NCBI RefSeq assembly: GCF_000428945.1
Contig: NZ_AUAX01000001.1
Coordinates: 496,001-560,000, forward strand
Length of the DNA: 64,000 bases
Reading direction: 5' to 3'
Origin: Hamadaea tsunoensis DSM 44101
GTDB lineage: Bacteria; Actinomycetota; Actinomycetes; Mycobacteriales; Micromonosporaceae
The notes below the pieces were generated by a model. The model saw only the letters and a program-made list of their open reading frames with translations. It was not told the DNA's origin and did not search any database. Positions 20,120-27,907 of this stretch are shown in pieces (the stretch's first letter is position 1; the number at the start of each line of letters is the position of its first letter). The position numbers and the translations under genes are program-made.

Positions 20120-20256
20120 TCAAGATCTGGTTCAAGAGCCTTTTGTCCCGGGTCCGTCGATCTCACCTCCGCTCCTCGCGCGGGAGACCGCTCCAGCCCC
20201 GTCACTTCGTGACGGGGCTTCCACTGCCGGCACAGTGGGGCGACGCATCGTTCGCC
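20120..20256 (+). repeat. family 5 structured repeat, copy 1 (possible terminator)
   Basis: It starts 2 bases after the DrrB-like stop with CAAGATCTGG, then a strongly conserved TTTTGTCCCGGGT / CGTCGATCTCACCTCCGCTC block, then two hairpins. Hairpin 1 is 20195-20219 (11 paired bases, loop TTC) and hairpin 2 is 20221-20238 (CCACTG/CAGTGG). The second copy is at 59898-60021 on the other strand. It separates two converging genes. Confidence 0.75.
20195..20238 (+). terminator. two adjacent stem-loops after the drrAB-like operon
   Basis: The first stem pairs AGCCCCGTCAC with GTGACGGGGCT around a three-base loop. The second pairs CCACTG with CAGTGG. They lie 77-120 bases past the permease stop and about 30 bases before the converging regulator's stop. 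They have no U-run, as is usual in actinobacteria. The pairing is clear; terminator activity is inferred. Confidence 0.55.
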
Positions 20257-20266
20257 GCGGATCGGT

Positions 20267-23200
20267 TCAGGCGATCGTCGCGACTAGTTCGCGGATTTCC
20301 TTGGCCTGCCACCGGCGACCTGATTCGTACGCTTCGGCATACCGTTCGGTGCCCAAGGCAGCCAGCGCCGCCGCTTCGACGCGGGGACGGTCCGGGACGG
20401 AGTGGTCGATGGCTCCGGTGATGTTCTCGGCAGCGCCGAGCAGCTGGGCGGCCGTGGTCGCGTCGCCCTTCGCGAGGGCGTAGTCGGCCCAGCCGATGAG
20501 GGCCAGGCCGACGACGGGGTGGTCGCCGACGGCGAGCCCGTCTTCCAGGGCACTGGTGTGCAGGACGCGGGCCCGGTCGAGGTCGCCCTGGACCGTCAGC
20601 AGCATGGCGAGCGCGCTGGACATCATCGCCCGGAACTGCGGCGCGCCGAGCAGGTCCCGCAGTTCGACCAGGATGCGCTCCAGCTCGCGGCGGGCGAAGT
20701 CGAGATCGCCGTCCAACCGCGCCATGTTGGCCCGCCCGTACGCGACGAAGGTCAGCGTGTGCGGCAGGTTGATCTCGGTGGCCGTCCGGCCGGCGTCGTC
20801 GATCATCGCCCGGGCCTCGTCGCGGCGGCCCTGGTGCCACATCGCCCAGGCGAGGTTCATCCGTTGCTGGACGGCGTCCTCGGTGACCTCCAGCTCCTCG
20901 GCGAGGGCGACGGCGTCGCGGGCGTACGCGGCACCGGCGGCGAAGTCGCCCTCCTGCCCGGCCACCGCCGCGAGGGCGTCGAGGACCAGGATGATGCCCC
21001 AGCGGTCGCCGACGGCACGGAAGCGTACGAGGGCGTTCTCGAAGTCGGCGCGCATCATCTCGCGGTCGCCGCCCATGTTCATGGCCGCGTGTCCGTGAAA
21101 CGCGTGGGCGGTCGCGGCCAGCCACGGATCGGGGTCGTCGAAGTAGGTTTCGAGCAGGTCCAGCGGCTCCGGCTCGCCCTTGATGCCGGACTCCATCAGG
21201 GCCCGCATCGGCTCGGCCATCCGCAGCATCGGATGCCGGTGCTCCTCGCCCCGGGCCAGCTCGACGGCCTCGGTGAGGACGGCGAACGAGCGGTCCATGT
21301 CTTCCATCGCGTCGATGTCGCTGACCGACGCGAACACCTTCGCCATGGCCAGGAGGTGGTTCGGCATCTCGCCCGGCAGGGCCAGCGCGGCTTCGATCAC
21401 CGCGCCGCCCTCGCGCCGGAAACCGCGCAGCCACCAGTACCAGCCGACGCCGATGATGAGCCGCAGCGCCTGCACCTTCCAGCCCCGCGCGATCGTCCAG
21501 CGGATCGCCGACTGGATGTTCTCGTGGTCGTCCGCGAGGCGCCGCATCCAGACCAGCTGGTCGCGGCCGCGCAGGTGCGGCTCGGCCGTCTCGGTCAGCT
21601 CGATGAAGTGCTCGACCCAGGCCCGGCGCGCCTCGTCGCCCCCGCCGGACTCGGCCAGCTTCTCCAGGCCGTATTCGCGGATGGTTTCGAGCATGCGCCA
21701 GCGCGGGCCGTCCGGGCGCAGCAGGGACTTGTCGACCAGCGCGGCGGTCAGCTCGACGGCGTCCGGGCCGAGCAGGCTCTCGGCCAGGTCGAGGCCGATG
21801 GTCGCGGTCGGGACGGCCAGCCGCGACCAGGCCCGCCGCTCGTCCGCGTCGAGCAGGTCCCAGCTCCAGTCGATCACCGCGCGCAGCGTCTGGTGGCGCG
21901 GCAGCGCGGTCCGCGAACCGCCGCGCAGCAGCCGGAACTTGTCGTCCAGCCGCTCCGCAAGCTGGGCGGCCGGCATCGTCCGCAGCCGCGCGGCGGCCAG
22001 CTCGATCGCCAGCGGCATGCCGTCCAGCGCACGGCAGATGCGTACGGCGGCCTCGTCGACCTCGAAGTCGGGCCGCACGGCCTCGGCCCGCTCCCGCAAC
22101 AGCTGCACGACCGGGAACGTCAGCGCCGTCGCCACGTCCGCGTCCGCGGGCGGCAGGCCGAGCGGCTCCACCGGCCACAGCGCCTCGCCCGTGATTCCCA
22201 CCGGCTCCCGGCTCGTGGCCAGGACGCGTACGCGCGGACAAGCGCTCAGGAGCAGATCCGCCACGTACGCGGCCGCGTCGATCAGGTGCTCGCAGTTGTC
22301 CAGGACGATCAGGGCCACATGCGGTGCCAGTGCGCCGACCAGCCGCTGCTCCACGTCGCCGGCGTCGAACAGCAGGGACTGGTTGCGTACCTTGGATTCG
22401 AGCGCGCCCACGGCCGCGGCCACGGCCGGCGCGACATCCTCCGGCTTCGTCACCGGGGCCAGCTCGACCAGCCAGACCCCGTCCGGGAAGGACTCCGCCA
22501 GCCCGCGCGCGGACTCGACCGCCAGGCGCGTCTTGCCCGATCCGCCCGGGCCGGTCAGCGTCACGAGCCGGGACCCGCGGACCATCTCGCGTACGCGGCG
22601 CAGGTCGTCGTCGCGGCCGAGGAACGAGGTCCGGGCCGCCGGCAGGTTCGTCCGCGCCGGAGCCGCCGTGCCCCGCAGGATCGCGAGGTGCAGCTGCTGC
22701 AGGTCGGCGGACGGGTCGGTGCCGAGCTCGTCGGCGAGCCGGGTCCGGTGCTCGGAGTACAGGGCCAGCGCCTCGGCGGAGCGGCCCTGCGCGGTCAGCG
22801 CCCGCATCTGGAGCTCGACCGGCCGTTCGCGCAGCGGCTGACCGGCCGCGAGCCCGCGCAGCGCCGCGAGGTCCGCGGTCCCGGCGGCGACCTCTTCGGC
22901 CAGCACGGCCTCGGCGGCCTCCTGGCGCAGCGCCTCCCACCGCGCCACCGGTACGCGCGCGAAGTCCTCGGCGGCCACCTCGGGCAACGGCTCACCGCGC
23001 CAGAGCCGCAGCGCCGCTCCGGCCTGCCCGTCCTTGATCAGATTCTCGAACCGGTACGCGTCCACAGCCGACCGGGCCACGCTCAGCCGGTAGCCGCCAG
23101 GGGCGGCCTCGACCGGCACTCCGGCCCGGCGAAGCCTGCTGACCAGCGCCTGGAGTGCGTTGGCCGCGTTGGCCGGGACCTGCTCGCCCCACACGGAGTC

Positions 23201-23341
23201 GACGAGCGTCGTGGTGCCGACGGCCCGGCCGGGATCGAGCGCGAGGCGGATCAGCAGCCGCCGCAGCCGGGCGCCGCCGAGGTCCAGGGGCGTGCCGTCG
23301 TCGGCGCGCACCTCCACGGGCCCCAGCAGCAGAATGTCCAC
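20267..23341 (-). CDS. SARP/AfsR-type transcriptional regulator with NB-ARC and TPR domains
   Basis: The product is 1024 residues. Residues 1-90 form an OmpR-like winged helix (LLGPVEVRADDG ... PGGYRLSV), 92-240 the BTAD domain characteristic of SARPs, and 240-520 an NB-ARC ATPase with P-loop GPGGSGKT at 264-271. The rest is TPR-like helices. Large SARPs of this kind activate specialised-metabolite or stress genes in response to an unknown signal. It converges on the DrrAB-type exporter, whose promoter carries SARP-like heptamers, so regulation of that operon is a reasonable hypothesis. Confidence 0.93.
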   Translation of the reverse strand: MDILLLGPVEVRADDGTPLDLGGARLRRLLIRLALDPGRAVGTTTLVDSVWGEQVPANAANALQALVSRLRRAGVPVEAAPGGYRLSVARSAVDAYRFENLIKDGQAGAALRLWRGEPLPEVAAEDFARVPVARWEALRQEAAEAVLAEEVAAGTADLAALRGLAAGQPLRERPVELQMRALTAQGRSAEALALYSEHRTRLADELGTDPSADLQQLHLAILRGTAAPARTNLPAARTSFLGRDDDLRRVREMVRGSRLVTLTGPGGSGKTRLAVESARGLAESFPDGVWLVELAPVTKPEDVAPAVAAAVGALESKVRNQSLLFDAGDVEQRLVGALAPHVALIVLDNCEHLIDAAAYVADLLLSACPRVRVLATSREPVGITGEALWPVEPLGLPPADADVATALTFPVVQLLRERAEAVRPDFEVDEAAVRICRALDGMPLAIELAAARLRTMPAAQLAERLDDKFRLLRGGSRTALPRHQTLRAVIDWSWDLLDADERRAWSRLAVPTATIGLDLAESLLGPDAVELTAALVDKSLLRPDGPRWRMLETIREYGLEKLAESGGGDEARRAWVEHFIELTETAEPHLRGRDQLVWMRRLADDHENIQSAIRWTIARGWKVQALRLIIGVGWYWWLRGFRREGGAVIEAALALPGEMPNHLLAMAKVFASVSDIDAMEDMDRSFAVLTEAVELARGEEHRHPMLRMAEPMRALMESGIKGEPEPLDLLETYFDDPDPWLAATAHAFHGHAAMNMGGDREMMRADFENALVRFRAVGDRWGIILVLDALAAVAGQEGDFAAGAAYARDAVALAEELEVTEDAVQQRMNLAWAMWHQGRRDEARAMIDDAGRTATEINLPHTLTFVAYGRANMARLDGDLDFARRELERILVELRDLLGAPQFRAMMSSALAMLLTVQGDLDRARVLHTSALEDGLAVGDHPVVGLALIGWADYALAKGDATTAAQLLGAAENITGAIDHSVPDRPRVEAAALAALGTERYAEAYESGRRWQAKEIRELVATIA

Positions 23342-23401
23342 GCGCCCATTCTGCCCGACTCCCGCGACCGGCCCCGGCCGCCCGAGCCGCGCCGCCCGTG
23401 C

Positions 23402-25021
23402 TCAGGCCAGGTTCGCCGAGCGCGGGTAGACGTCCTCGGGGTCGGTGATCACGTTCACGACGTACGGGACGCCGGACGCGAAGGCTCGGGCCAGGGCCGG
23501 GCCCAGGTCGGCCGCCTGGGCGACGGTCTCCCCCGCCCCGCCGAGCGCCTGCACGACCTTGTCGTAGTGCAGTCCGGGCTGGAGGTCGGCGGCCACGTCG
23601 TAGCCGTACATGGCCTTCATCGGGTGCTTCTCCAGACCCCAGATGCCGTTGTTGCCGACCACGATCACGACCGGCAGCTGCTGGCGTACCAGGGATTCGG
23701 CGTCCATCAGGGAGAAGCCGGCCGCCCCGTCCCCCATCAGTACGCAGATCTGGCGGTCCGGATGCGTCACGCGGGCGCCCATCGCGTACCCCATGCCGGT
23801 GCCGAGGCAGCCGTAGGGTCCCGGGTCCAGCCACGTGCCGGGCTGGGCGGGTTCGAGGTAGCGGCCGGCGTACGAGACGAAGTCGCCGCCGTCGCCGATC
23901 GTGATCGCGTCCCGGTCGAGCACCTTGCGCAGCTCGCCGTAGACCCGGGCGGGCTTGATGAGCTCGGTCTCGGCGTTCATCTCCGCCGCGTGCTTCGCCG
24001 CCTGCACGTTCTCCGCTTCGCGGAGCTGCGCGATCCAGTCGGCGTGCTCTACGCGTACTCCCTGGTGGTTCGCGAGATCGGTGAGGATGAGCCGCAGGTC
24101 GCCGGCGGGCGCGGCGGCGACGGTGACGTGGTTCGCACGCTGGGACGGGGCGTCCACGATGTGGACGACCGAGGCGGAGCCGAAGTCGCCGAAGCCCAGG
24201 CGGAAGTCCAGGGGTGTGCCGATGACGGCGACGACGTCCGCCTGGCTGAGCGCGAGCCGGCGGGACTTCGCGAAGGCGAGCGGGTGCTCGGGCGGCAGGG
24301 CGCCGCGGCCCATCCCGTTCGTGAACACCGGTACGCCCAGTTCCTCGGCGGCCGCCCGCAACGCCTCGACGGCATCGCCGGAGTAGACGTCGGAGCCCGC
24401 GACGATGACCGGGCGCTGCGCCCCGGCCAGCAGGTTCGCCGCCTTGGCGACCTCTTCGGGGTCGGCGCTCTCGGGCGTGATCAGGGGCGCCTCGGGCGCG
24501 GGGACGTCGCCGGTGCTGAAGATGACCTCCAACGGGAAGTCCAAGAAGGACGGTCCCTTGTGGCCGGACAGGCTCTGCTGCAGCGCGCGCTGCACGTGGC
24601 GGGGAATGTCGGTGATGTCGGCGATCGTGGCCGCGTACTTGGTGACCGGGGCGACCAGCGGCAGGTGGTCGATCTCCTGCAGGCTGCCCGAGCCCCAGCG
24701 GAAGGCCGGTGCCCGCCCGCCCAGCACCAGAACCGGCACCGCGTTGAAGTACGCGCTGGTCAGCCCGGAGATGCCGTTGGTCACGCCCGGGCCGGCGGTC
24801 AGCGCGGCGACACCCGGGCGGCGGGTCAGCTTGGCGACCGCCTCGGCCGCGAAGACCGCGGTCTGCTCGTGCCGCACGTCGTAGAGGGGGAAACCGGCCT
24901 GATGCGCGGCGTCGTAGAGCGGGAAGAGATGGCCACCCGAGAGGGTGAAGAGCTCGGAAACGCCGGCGGCCTGCAGTGCGGCGAGCGCCAGGGCGCCGCC
25001 GTGCCCCTCGATGGTCGACAT
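23402..25021 (-). CDS. thiamine diphosphate-dependent enzyme (acetolactate synthase-like)
   Basis: The product is 539 residues with the three-domain ThDP fold. The catalytic glutamate is in RHEQTAVFAAEAV, the central domain contains PVIVAGSDVY, and the ThDP/Mg motif runs from GDGAAGFSL to VVGNNGIWGLE. This family includes acetolactate synthase, oxalyl-CoA decarboxylase and 2-hydroxyacyl-CoA lyase. No small regulatory subunit lies beside it, so it is unlikely to be the housekeeping IlvB. The exact reaction is unresolved. It starts at 25021 and lies downstream of the enoyl-CoA hydratase gene across a family 1 repeat. Confidence 0.85.
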   Translation of the reverse strand: MSTIEGHGGALALAALQAAGVSELFTLSGGHLFPLYDAAHQAGFPLYDVRHEQTAVFAAEAVAKLTRRPGVAALTAGPGVTNGISGLTSAYFNAVPVLVLGGRAPAFRWGSGSLQEIDHLPLVAPVTKYAATIADITDIPRHVQRALQQSLSGHKGPSFLDFPLEVIFSTGDVPAPEAPLITPESADPEEVAKAANLLAGAQRPVIVAGSDVYSGDAVEALRAAAEELGVPVFTNGMGRGALPPEHPLAFAKSRRLALSQADVVAVIGTPLDFRLGFGDFGSASVVHIVDAPSQRANHVTVAAAPAGDLRLILTDLANHQGVRVEHADWIAQLREAENVQAAKHAAEMNAETELIKPARVYGELRKVLDRDAITIGDGGDFVSYAGRYLEPAQPGTWLDPGPYGCLGTGMGYAMGARVTHPDRQICVLMGDGAAGFSLMDAESLVRQQLPVVIVVGNNGIWGLEKHPMKAMYGYDVAADLQPGLHYDKVVQALGGAGETVAQAADLGPALARAFASGVPYVVNVITDPEDVYPRSANLA

Positions 25022-25099
25022 GTCGGGGAGCCTATCCAGCCCTCTGGAAAATGTGAAGAGATCTCATGCTTTTCTCGGCTCTCGCTTCCGCTGGACGCG

Positions 25100-25180
25100 C
25101 AAGATCCCGTTTGGATCAGGGTTTTCACCCGAATCATGAGCCAAGATTCGGGTGATTTGCCTGATCCAAACGGGATCTTG
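25100..25180. repeat. family 1 palindromic repeat, copy C
   Basis: An 81-base palindrome with arms CAAGATCCCGTTTGGATCAG and its complement, and a GAGCCAAG centre. It sits 18 bases past the enoyl-CoA hydratase stop and about 80 bases before the ThDP enzyme start. It is nearly identical to copies D, E and F. Confidence 0.85.
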
Positions 25181-25198
25181 GAGGGTGTGTCGCGGGGG

Positions 25199-25972
25199 TC
25201 AGCGGCCGGTGAACTTGGGGGCGCGCTTCTCCACGAACGCCGCCATCCCCTCACGCTTGTCGTCCGTCGCGAACAGCGCCGCGAACAGCTGCGACTCCCA
25301 CGCCAGCCCGCCGGCGAGGTCCCGGTCGAGACCACCGTCGACCGCCGCCTTCGCCGCCGCGATCGCCGCCGCCGGCCCCTCCACGAACGTCTTCATCCAG
25401 TCGTACGCGGTCTGGTACACCTCGGCCGCCGGCACGACCTTGTCGGCGAGCCCGATGGCCAGGGCCTCCGCCGCGCCGACCATCCGCCCGGACAGGATCA
25501 GCTCCTTGGCCTTCGCCGGGCCGACCAGGCGGGCGAGGCGCTGCGTACCGCCGGCACCGGGGATGACGCCGAGCTTGATCTCGGGCTGGCCGAGCTTCGC
25601 GTCCTCCGCGACGACCCGCCAGTCGCAGGCCAGGGCGAGCTCGCAACCGCCACCGAGGGCGTACCCGGTCACGGCCGCGACGACCGGCTTCGGTATCCGC
25701 GCCACCGCGTCGAACGCACTGCTCAGCGCGCCCGCCCGCTTCGCCATGTCGACGTACGCCATGTCGGCCATTTCCTTGATGTCGGCCCCCGCGGCGAACA
25801 CCTTCTCGCCGCCGTAGACGATCACGGCCCGGATCTCGTCGTCGGCCGTGGCCTGCGCGGCCGCCGCCCGCAACTCCTCCTGCACCTGAATGTTGAGAGC
25901 GTTCATCGGCGGTCGTTCCAGCCGAATGATCCCGATGCCGTCGGCCTTGTCCAGGCGTACCAGCTCGCCCAT
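25199..25972 (-). CDS. enoyl-CoA hydratase/isomerase (crotonase family)
   Basis: A 257-residue crotonase-fold protein, normal length. The oxyanion-hole stretch GGEKVFAAGADIKEMADM is intact, and the second glutamate region ACDWRVVAEDAKLGQPEIKLG and the PGAGGTQRL loop match catalytic hydratases. It probably hydrates 2-enoyl-CoA in fatty-acid or amino-acid breakdown. Start ATG at 25972 (MGELVRLDKADGIG). It is a single gene ending at the palindromic repeat. Confidence 0.92.
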   Translation of the reverse strand: MGELVRLDKADGIGIIRLERPPMNALNIQVQEELRAAAAQATADDEIRAVIVYGGEKVFAAGADIKEMADMAYVDMAKRAGALSSAFDAVARIPKPVVAAVTGYALGGGCELALACDWRVVAEDAKLGQPEIKLGVIPGAGGTQRLARLVGPAKAKELILSGRMVGAAEALAIGLADKVVPAAEVYQTAYDWMKTFVEGPAAAIAAAKAAVDGGLDRDLAGGLAWESQLFAALFATDDKREGMAAFVEKRAPKFTGR

Positions 25973-26073
25973 GCGTCACCCACTTCGTTGTCGGTCGGTC
26001 GCGGTTGGTCCAGCATATGGGCGCGATCCGCGATCGGCGTGCGAGGATGGGCGTACGTTGATGGGGGTCGATC

Positions 26074-26589
26074 GTGATCACTTATTACAAGGATCCTCAG
26101 GTCCAGGTCACGTCCGAGACGCTCCGCGTCGGCGACGTCCGCATACCCCTGGACCGGCTCCAATACGTCTGGCACACCTCGGCCGAGGCACCCCCGAAGG
26201 TACGCCTGCGCCTGGTCGGCCGGGGCGCGGTCGGCTTCGGGTTCGTCATCGGCGGCCTGCTGGCCCTCATCGGCATCGTCTACCTGCTGGCCCTGGTGAT
26301 CGGCGACGCCGCGACGGCCGGGCGCGTACTGCTGCCGCTGGCGGGGGTGGTCGCGCTCGTCGGGCTCGCCGGACCGCTGGTGGAGATGGGGATGCACCGC
26401 ATCGACCGGAACGTCGACCAGGGCTCCCAGGTGCGGGAGATCTGGAGCGTGGTCGACGGCCAGGAGCGCTGCCTCATCCGGATCGCGGACGCGCAACGGT
26501 TCGGCCGGATCTACCGGGCGCTGGAGCGCGCCATCGAAGCAGCCGGCGCACCGGCCCCCGTCGTCGACGGATCGGACGACGGGACCTGA
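26074..26589 (+). CDS. small membrane protein, DUF6232-like
   Basis: A 171-residue protein starting at GTG 26074 (ITYYKDPQVQVTSETLRVGD). Two hydrophobic segments at about residues 50-75 and 83-103 form a membrane hairpin flanked by soluble parts. The YYKD..VQVTS opening and the central hairpin resemble DUF6232 proteins, which have no known function. It is divergent from the enoyl-CoA hydratase and converges on ackA. Confidence 0.7.
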   Translation: MITYYKDPQVQVTSETLRVGDVRIPLDRLQYVWHTSAEAPPKVRLRLVGRGAVGFGFVIGGLLALIGIVYLLALVIGDAATAGRVLLPLAGVVALVGLAGPLVEMGMHRIDRNVDQGSQVREIWSVVDGQERCLIRIADAQRFGRIYRALERAIEAAGAPAPVVDGSDDGT

Positions 26590-26641
26590 CGATCGGCGCC
26601 GCCCGGCCCGGGACCTGACGGCTGGGAGGCGGCAGCCGGAT

Positions 26642-27907
26642 TCAGGCCGAGGGAGGCTGGAGGACGGCCCGGGACTGGGTCGCGATCTCCAGCTCCTCCT
26701 CCGTCGGCACCACGCACACCGTCACCGGGGCGCCGTCGGGCGAGATCACTCGTTCGCCCTTGCCCGCGTTGCGGTCCGGGTCGACCTCGATGCCCAATGC
26801 CGTCAACCCTTCCAGGGCGGCGGCGCGGACGGGGGCGGCGTTCTCGCCCACGCCGGCCGTGAATGCGATCGCCTCGGCCCCGCCCAGAATCGCGTGGTAC
26901 GCCCCGACCGTCGCCTTGATGCGTCCACAGTAGACGTCGAAGGCGAGGGCCGCCGCCGCGTCCCCGTCCGCCCGGCGGCCCAGGATGTCGCGCATGTCGT
27001 TGGCGCCGGCCAGGCCCAGCAGTCCGGACCGGTGGTTGAGCAGTTCGTCCACGTCGTCGAGGGACAGGCCGCCGACGCGTACGAGATGGAAGATCACGGA
27101 CGGGTCGATGTCGCCGCTGCGGGTGCCCATGACCAGGCCAGGCAGCGGCGAGAGGCCCATCGAGGTCGCGACACTGCGGCCGTCGCGGACCGCGCAGGCG
27201 CTGGCCCCGTTGCCGAGGTGCAGCGTGATCACCTTCCGCGCACCCGTGAGCACCGCCGTACGCCGGGACACGTACGCGTGCGACGTCCCGTGGAACCCGT
27301 ACCGGTGGATGCCGTACCGCTCGGCGATGGCGAGGTCGATCGCATAGGTGGACTCGGCCGCGGGCATCGTCCGGTGAAACGCCGTGTCGAACACCGCCAC
27401 CTGCGGTACGCCGGGGATCAGCCGGCGCGCGACCTCGATACCGGTCAGGTTGGCGGGATTGTGCAGCGGGGCGAGCGGGATCAGCTCGCGGACCACGGCG
27501 ACGACCTCGTCGTCGATGAGCGTGGGGGCCGAGAACCGCGTGCCGCCGTGCACGACCCGGTGCCCGACGGCGGCGAGCCCGTCGAGATCCAGCTCCCCGA
27601 GGACGCCCCGCAGCGCGGACTCGTGGTCGGTGACGCGCTCCACGAGTCCTTTCGCGACGGTGCCGTCCCCGTCGAACAGCCGGTACTTGACGGACGACGA
27701 CCCGCAGTTGAGGACGAGGACGCGGCTCGCCCTGCCCTCGGCACCGTGTTCGCTGCTTCGGGAGCCGGCTTCGCTGCTTCGGGAGCCGTTTTCGCTGCTT
27801 CGGGCCCCGGCTTCACTGGTGGGGGCGCCGGCTTCGCTGGTGGGGGCGCCGGCTTCGCTGGTGGGGGCGCCGGCTTCGCTGGTGGGGGCGCCGGCTTCGC
27901 CGGTCAC
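26642..27907 (-). CDS. ackA: acetate kinase with repetitive N-terminal extension
   Basis: AckA interconverts acetyl phosphate plus ADP with acetate plus ATP. The core is complete: LVLNCGSSSVKYRLFD, HRVVHGGTRF, FDTAFHRTMP, HLGNGASACAV, MGTRSGDIDPS and AGVGENAAPVR. The start is GTG 27907, overlapping the pta stop (GTGA). This gives 421 residues, of which the first 62 precede the normal AckA start and consist of heptads: EAGAPTS four times, then EAGARSS, ENGSRSS and EAGSRSS. No other in-frame start lies nearer the core, so the extension appears to be translated. Confidence 0.93.
   Translation of the reverse strand: MTGEAGAPTSEAGAPTSEAGAPTSEAGAPTSEAGARSSENGSRSSEAGSRSSEHGAEGRASRVLVLNCGSSSVKYRLFDGDGTVAKGLVERVTDHESALRGVLGELDLDGLAAVGHRVVHGGTRFSAPTLIDDEVVAVVRELIPLAPLHNPANLTGIEVARRLIPGVPQVAVFDTAFHRTMPAAESTYAIDLAIAERYGIHRYGFHGTSHAYVSRRTAVLTGARKVITLHLGNGASACAVRDGRSVATSMGLSPLPGLVMGTRSGDIDPSVIFHLVRVGGLSLDDVDELLNHRSGLLGLAGANDMRDILGRRADGDAAAALAFDVYCGRIKATVGAYHAILGGAEAIAFTAGVGENAAPVRAAALEGLTALGIEVDPDRNAGKGERVISPDGAPVTVCVVPTEEELEIATQSRAVLQPPSA
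27755..27902. repeat. 21-base coding minisatellite in ackA
   Basis: Four near-identical tandem 21-base units (read on the plus strand as GGTGGGGGCGCCGGCTTCGC plus T) are followed by three or four diverged ones built on GCTTCGGGAGCCG. The unit is a multiple of three, so copy-number changes would keep the AckA frame. Confidence 0.85.

Noticed and set aside
23402..25021. Calling the ThDP enzyme IlvB
   Set aside because: There is no neighbouring small subunit or branched-chain biosynthesis gene; only the broader family is supported.
20402..26077. A very long open frame on the plus strand opposite the regulator and ThDP enzyme genes
   Set aside because: It is the antisense of well-supported genes in GC-rich DNA, with low-complexity Arg, Gly and Asp composition.
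27755..27902. Tandem repeats resembling a small CRISPR array
   Set aside because: Units are contiguous, without spacers, and translate into a heptad repeat in frame with AckA.
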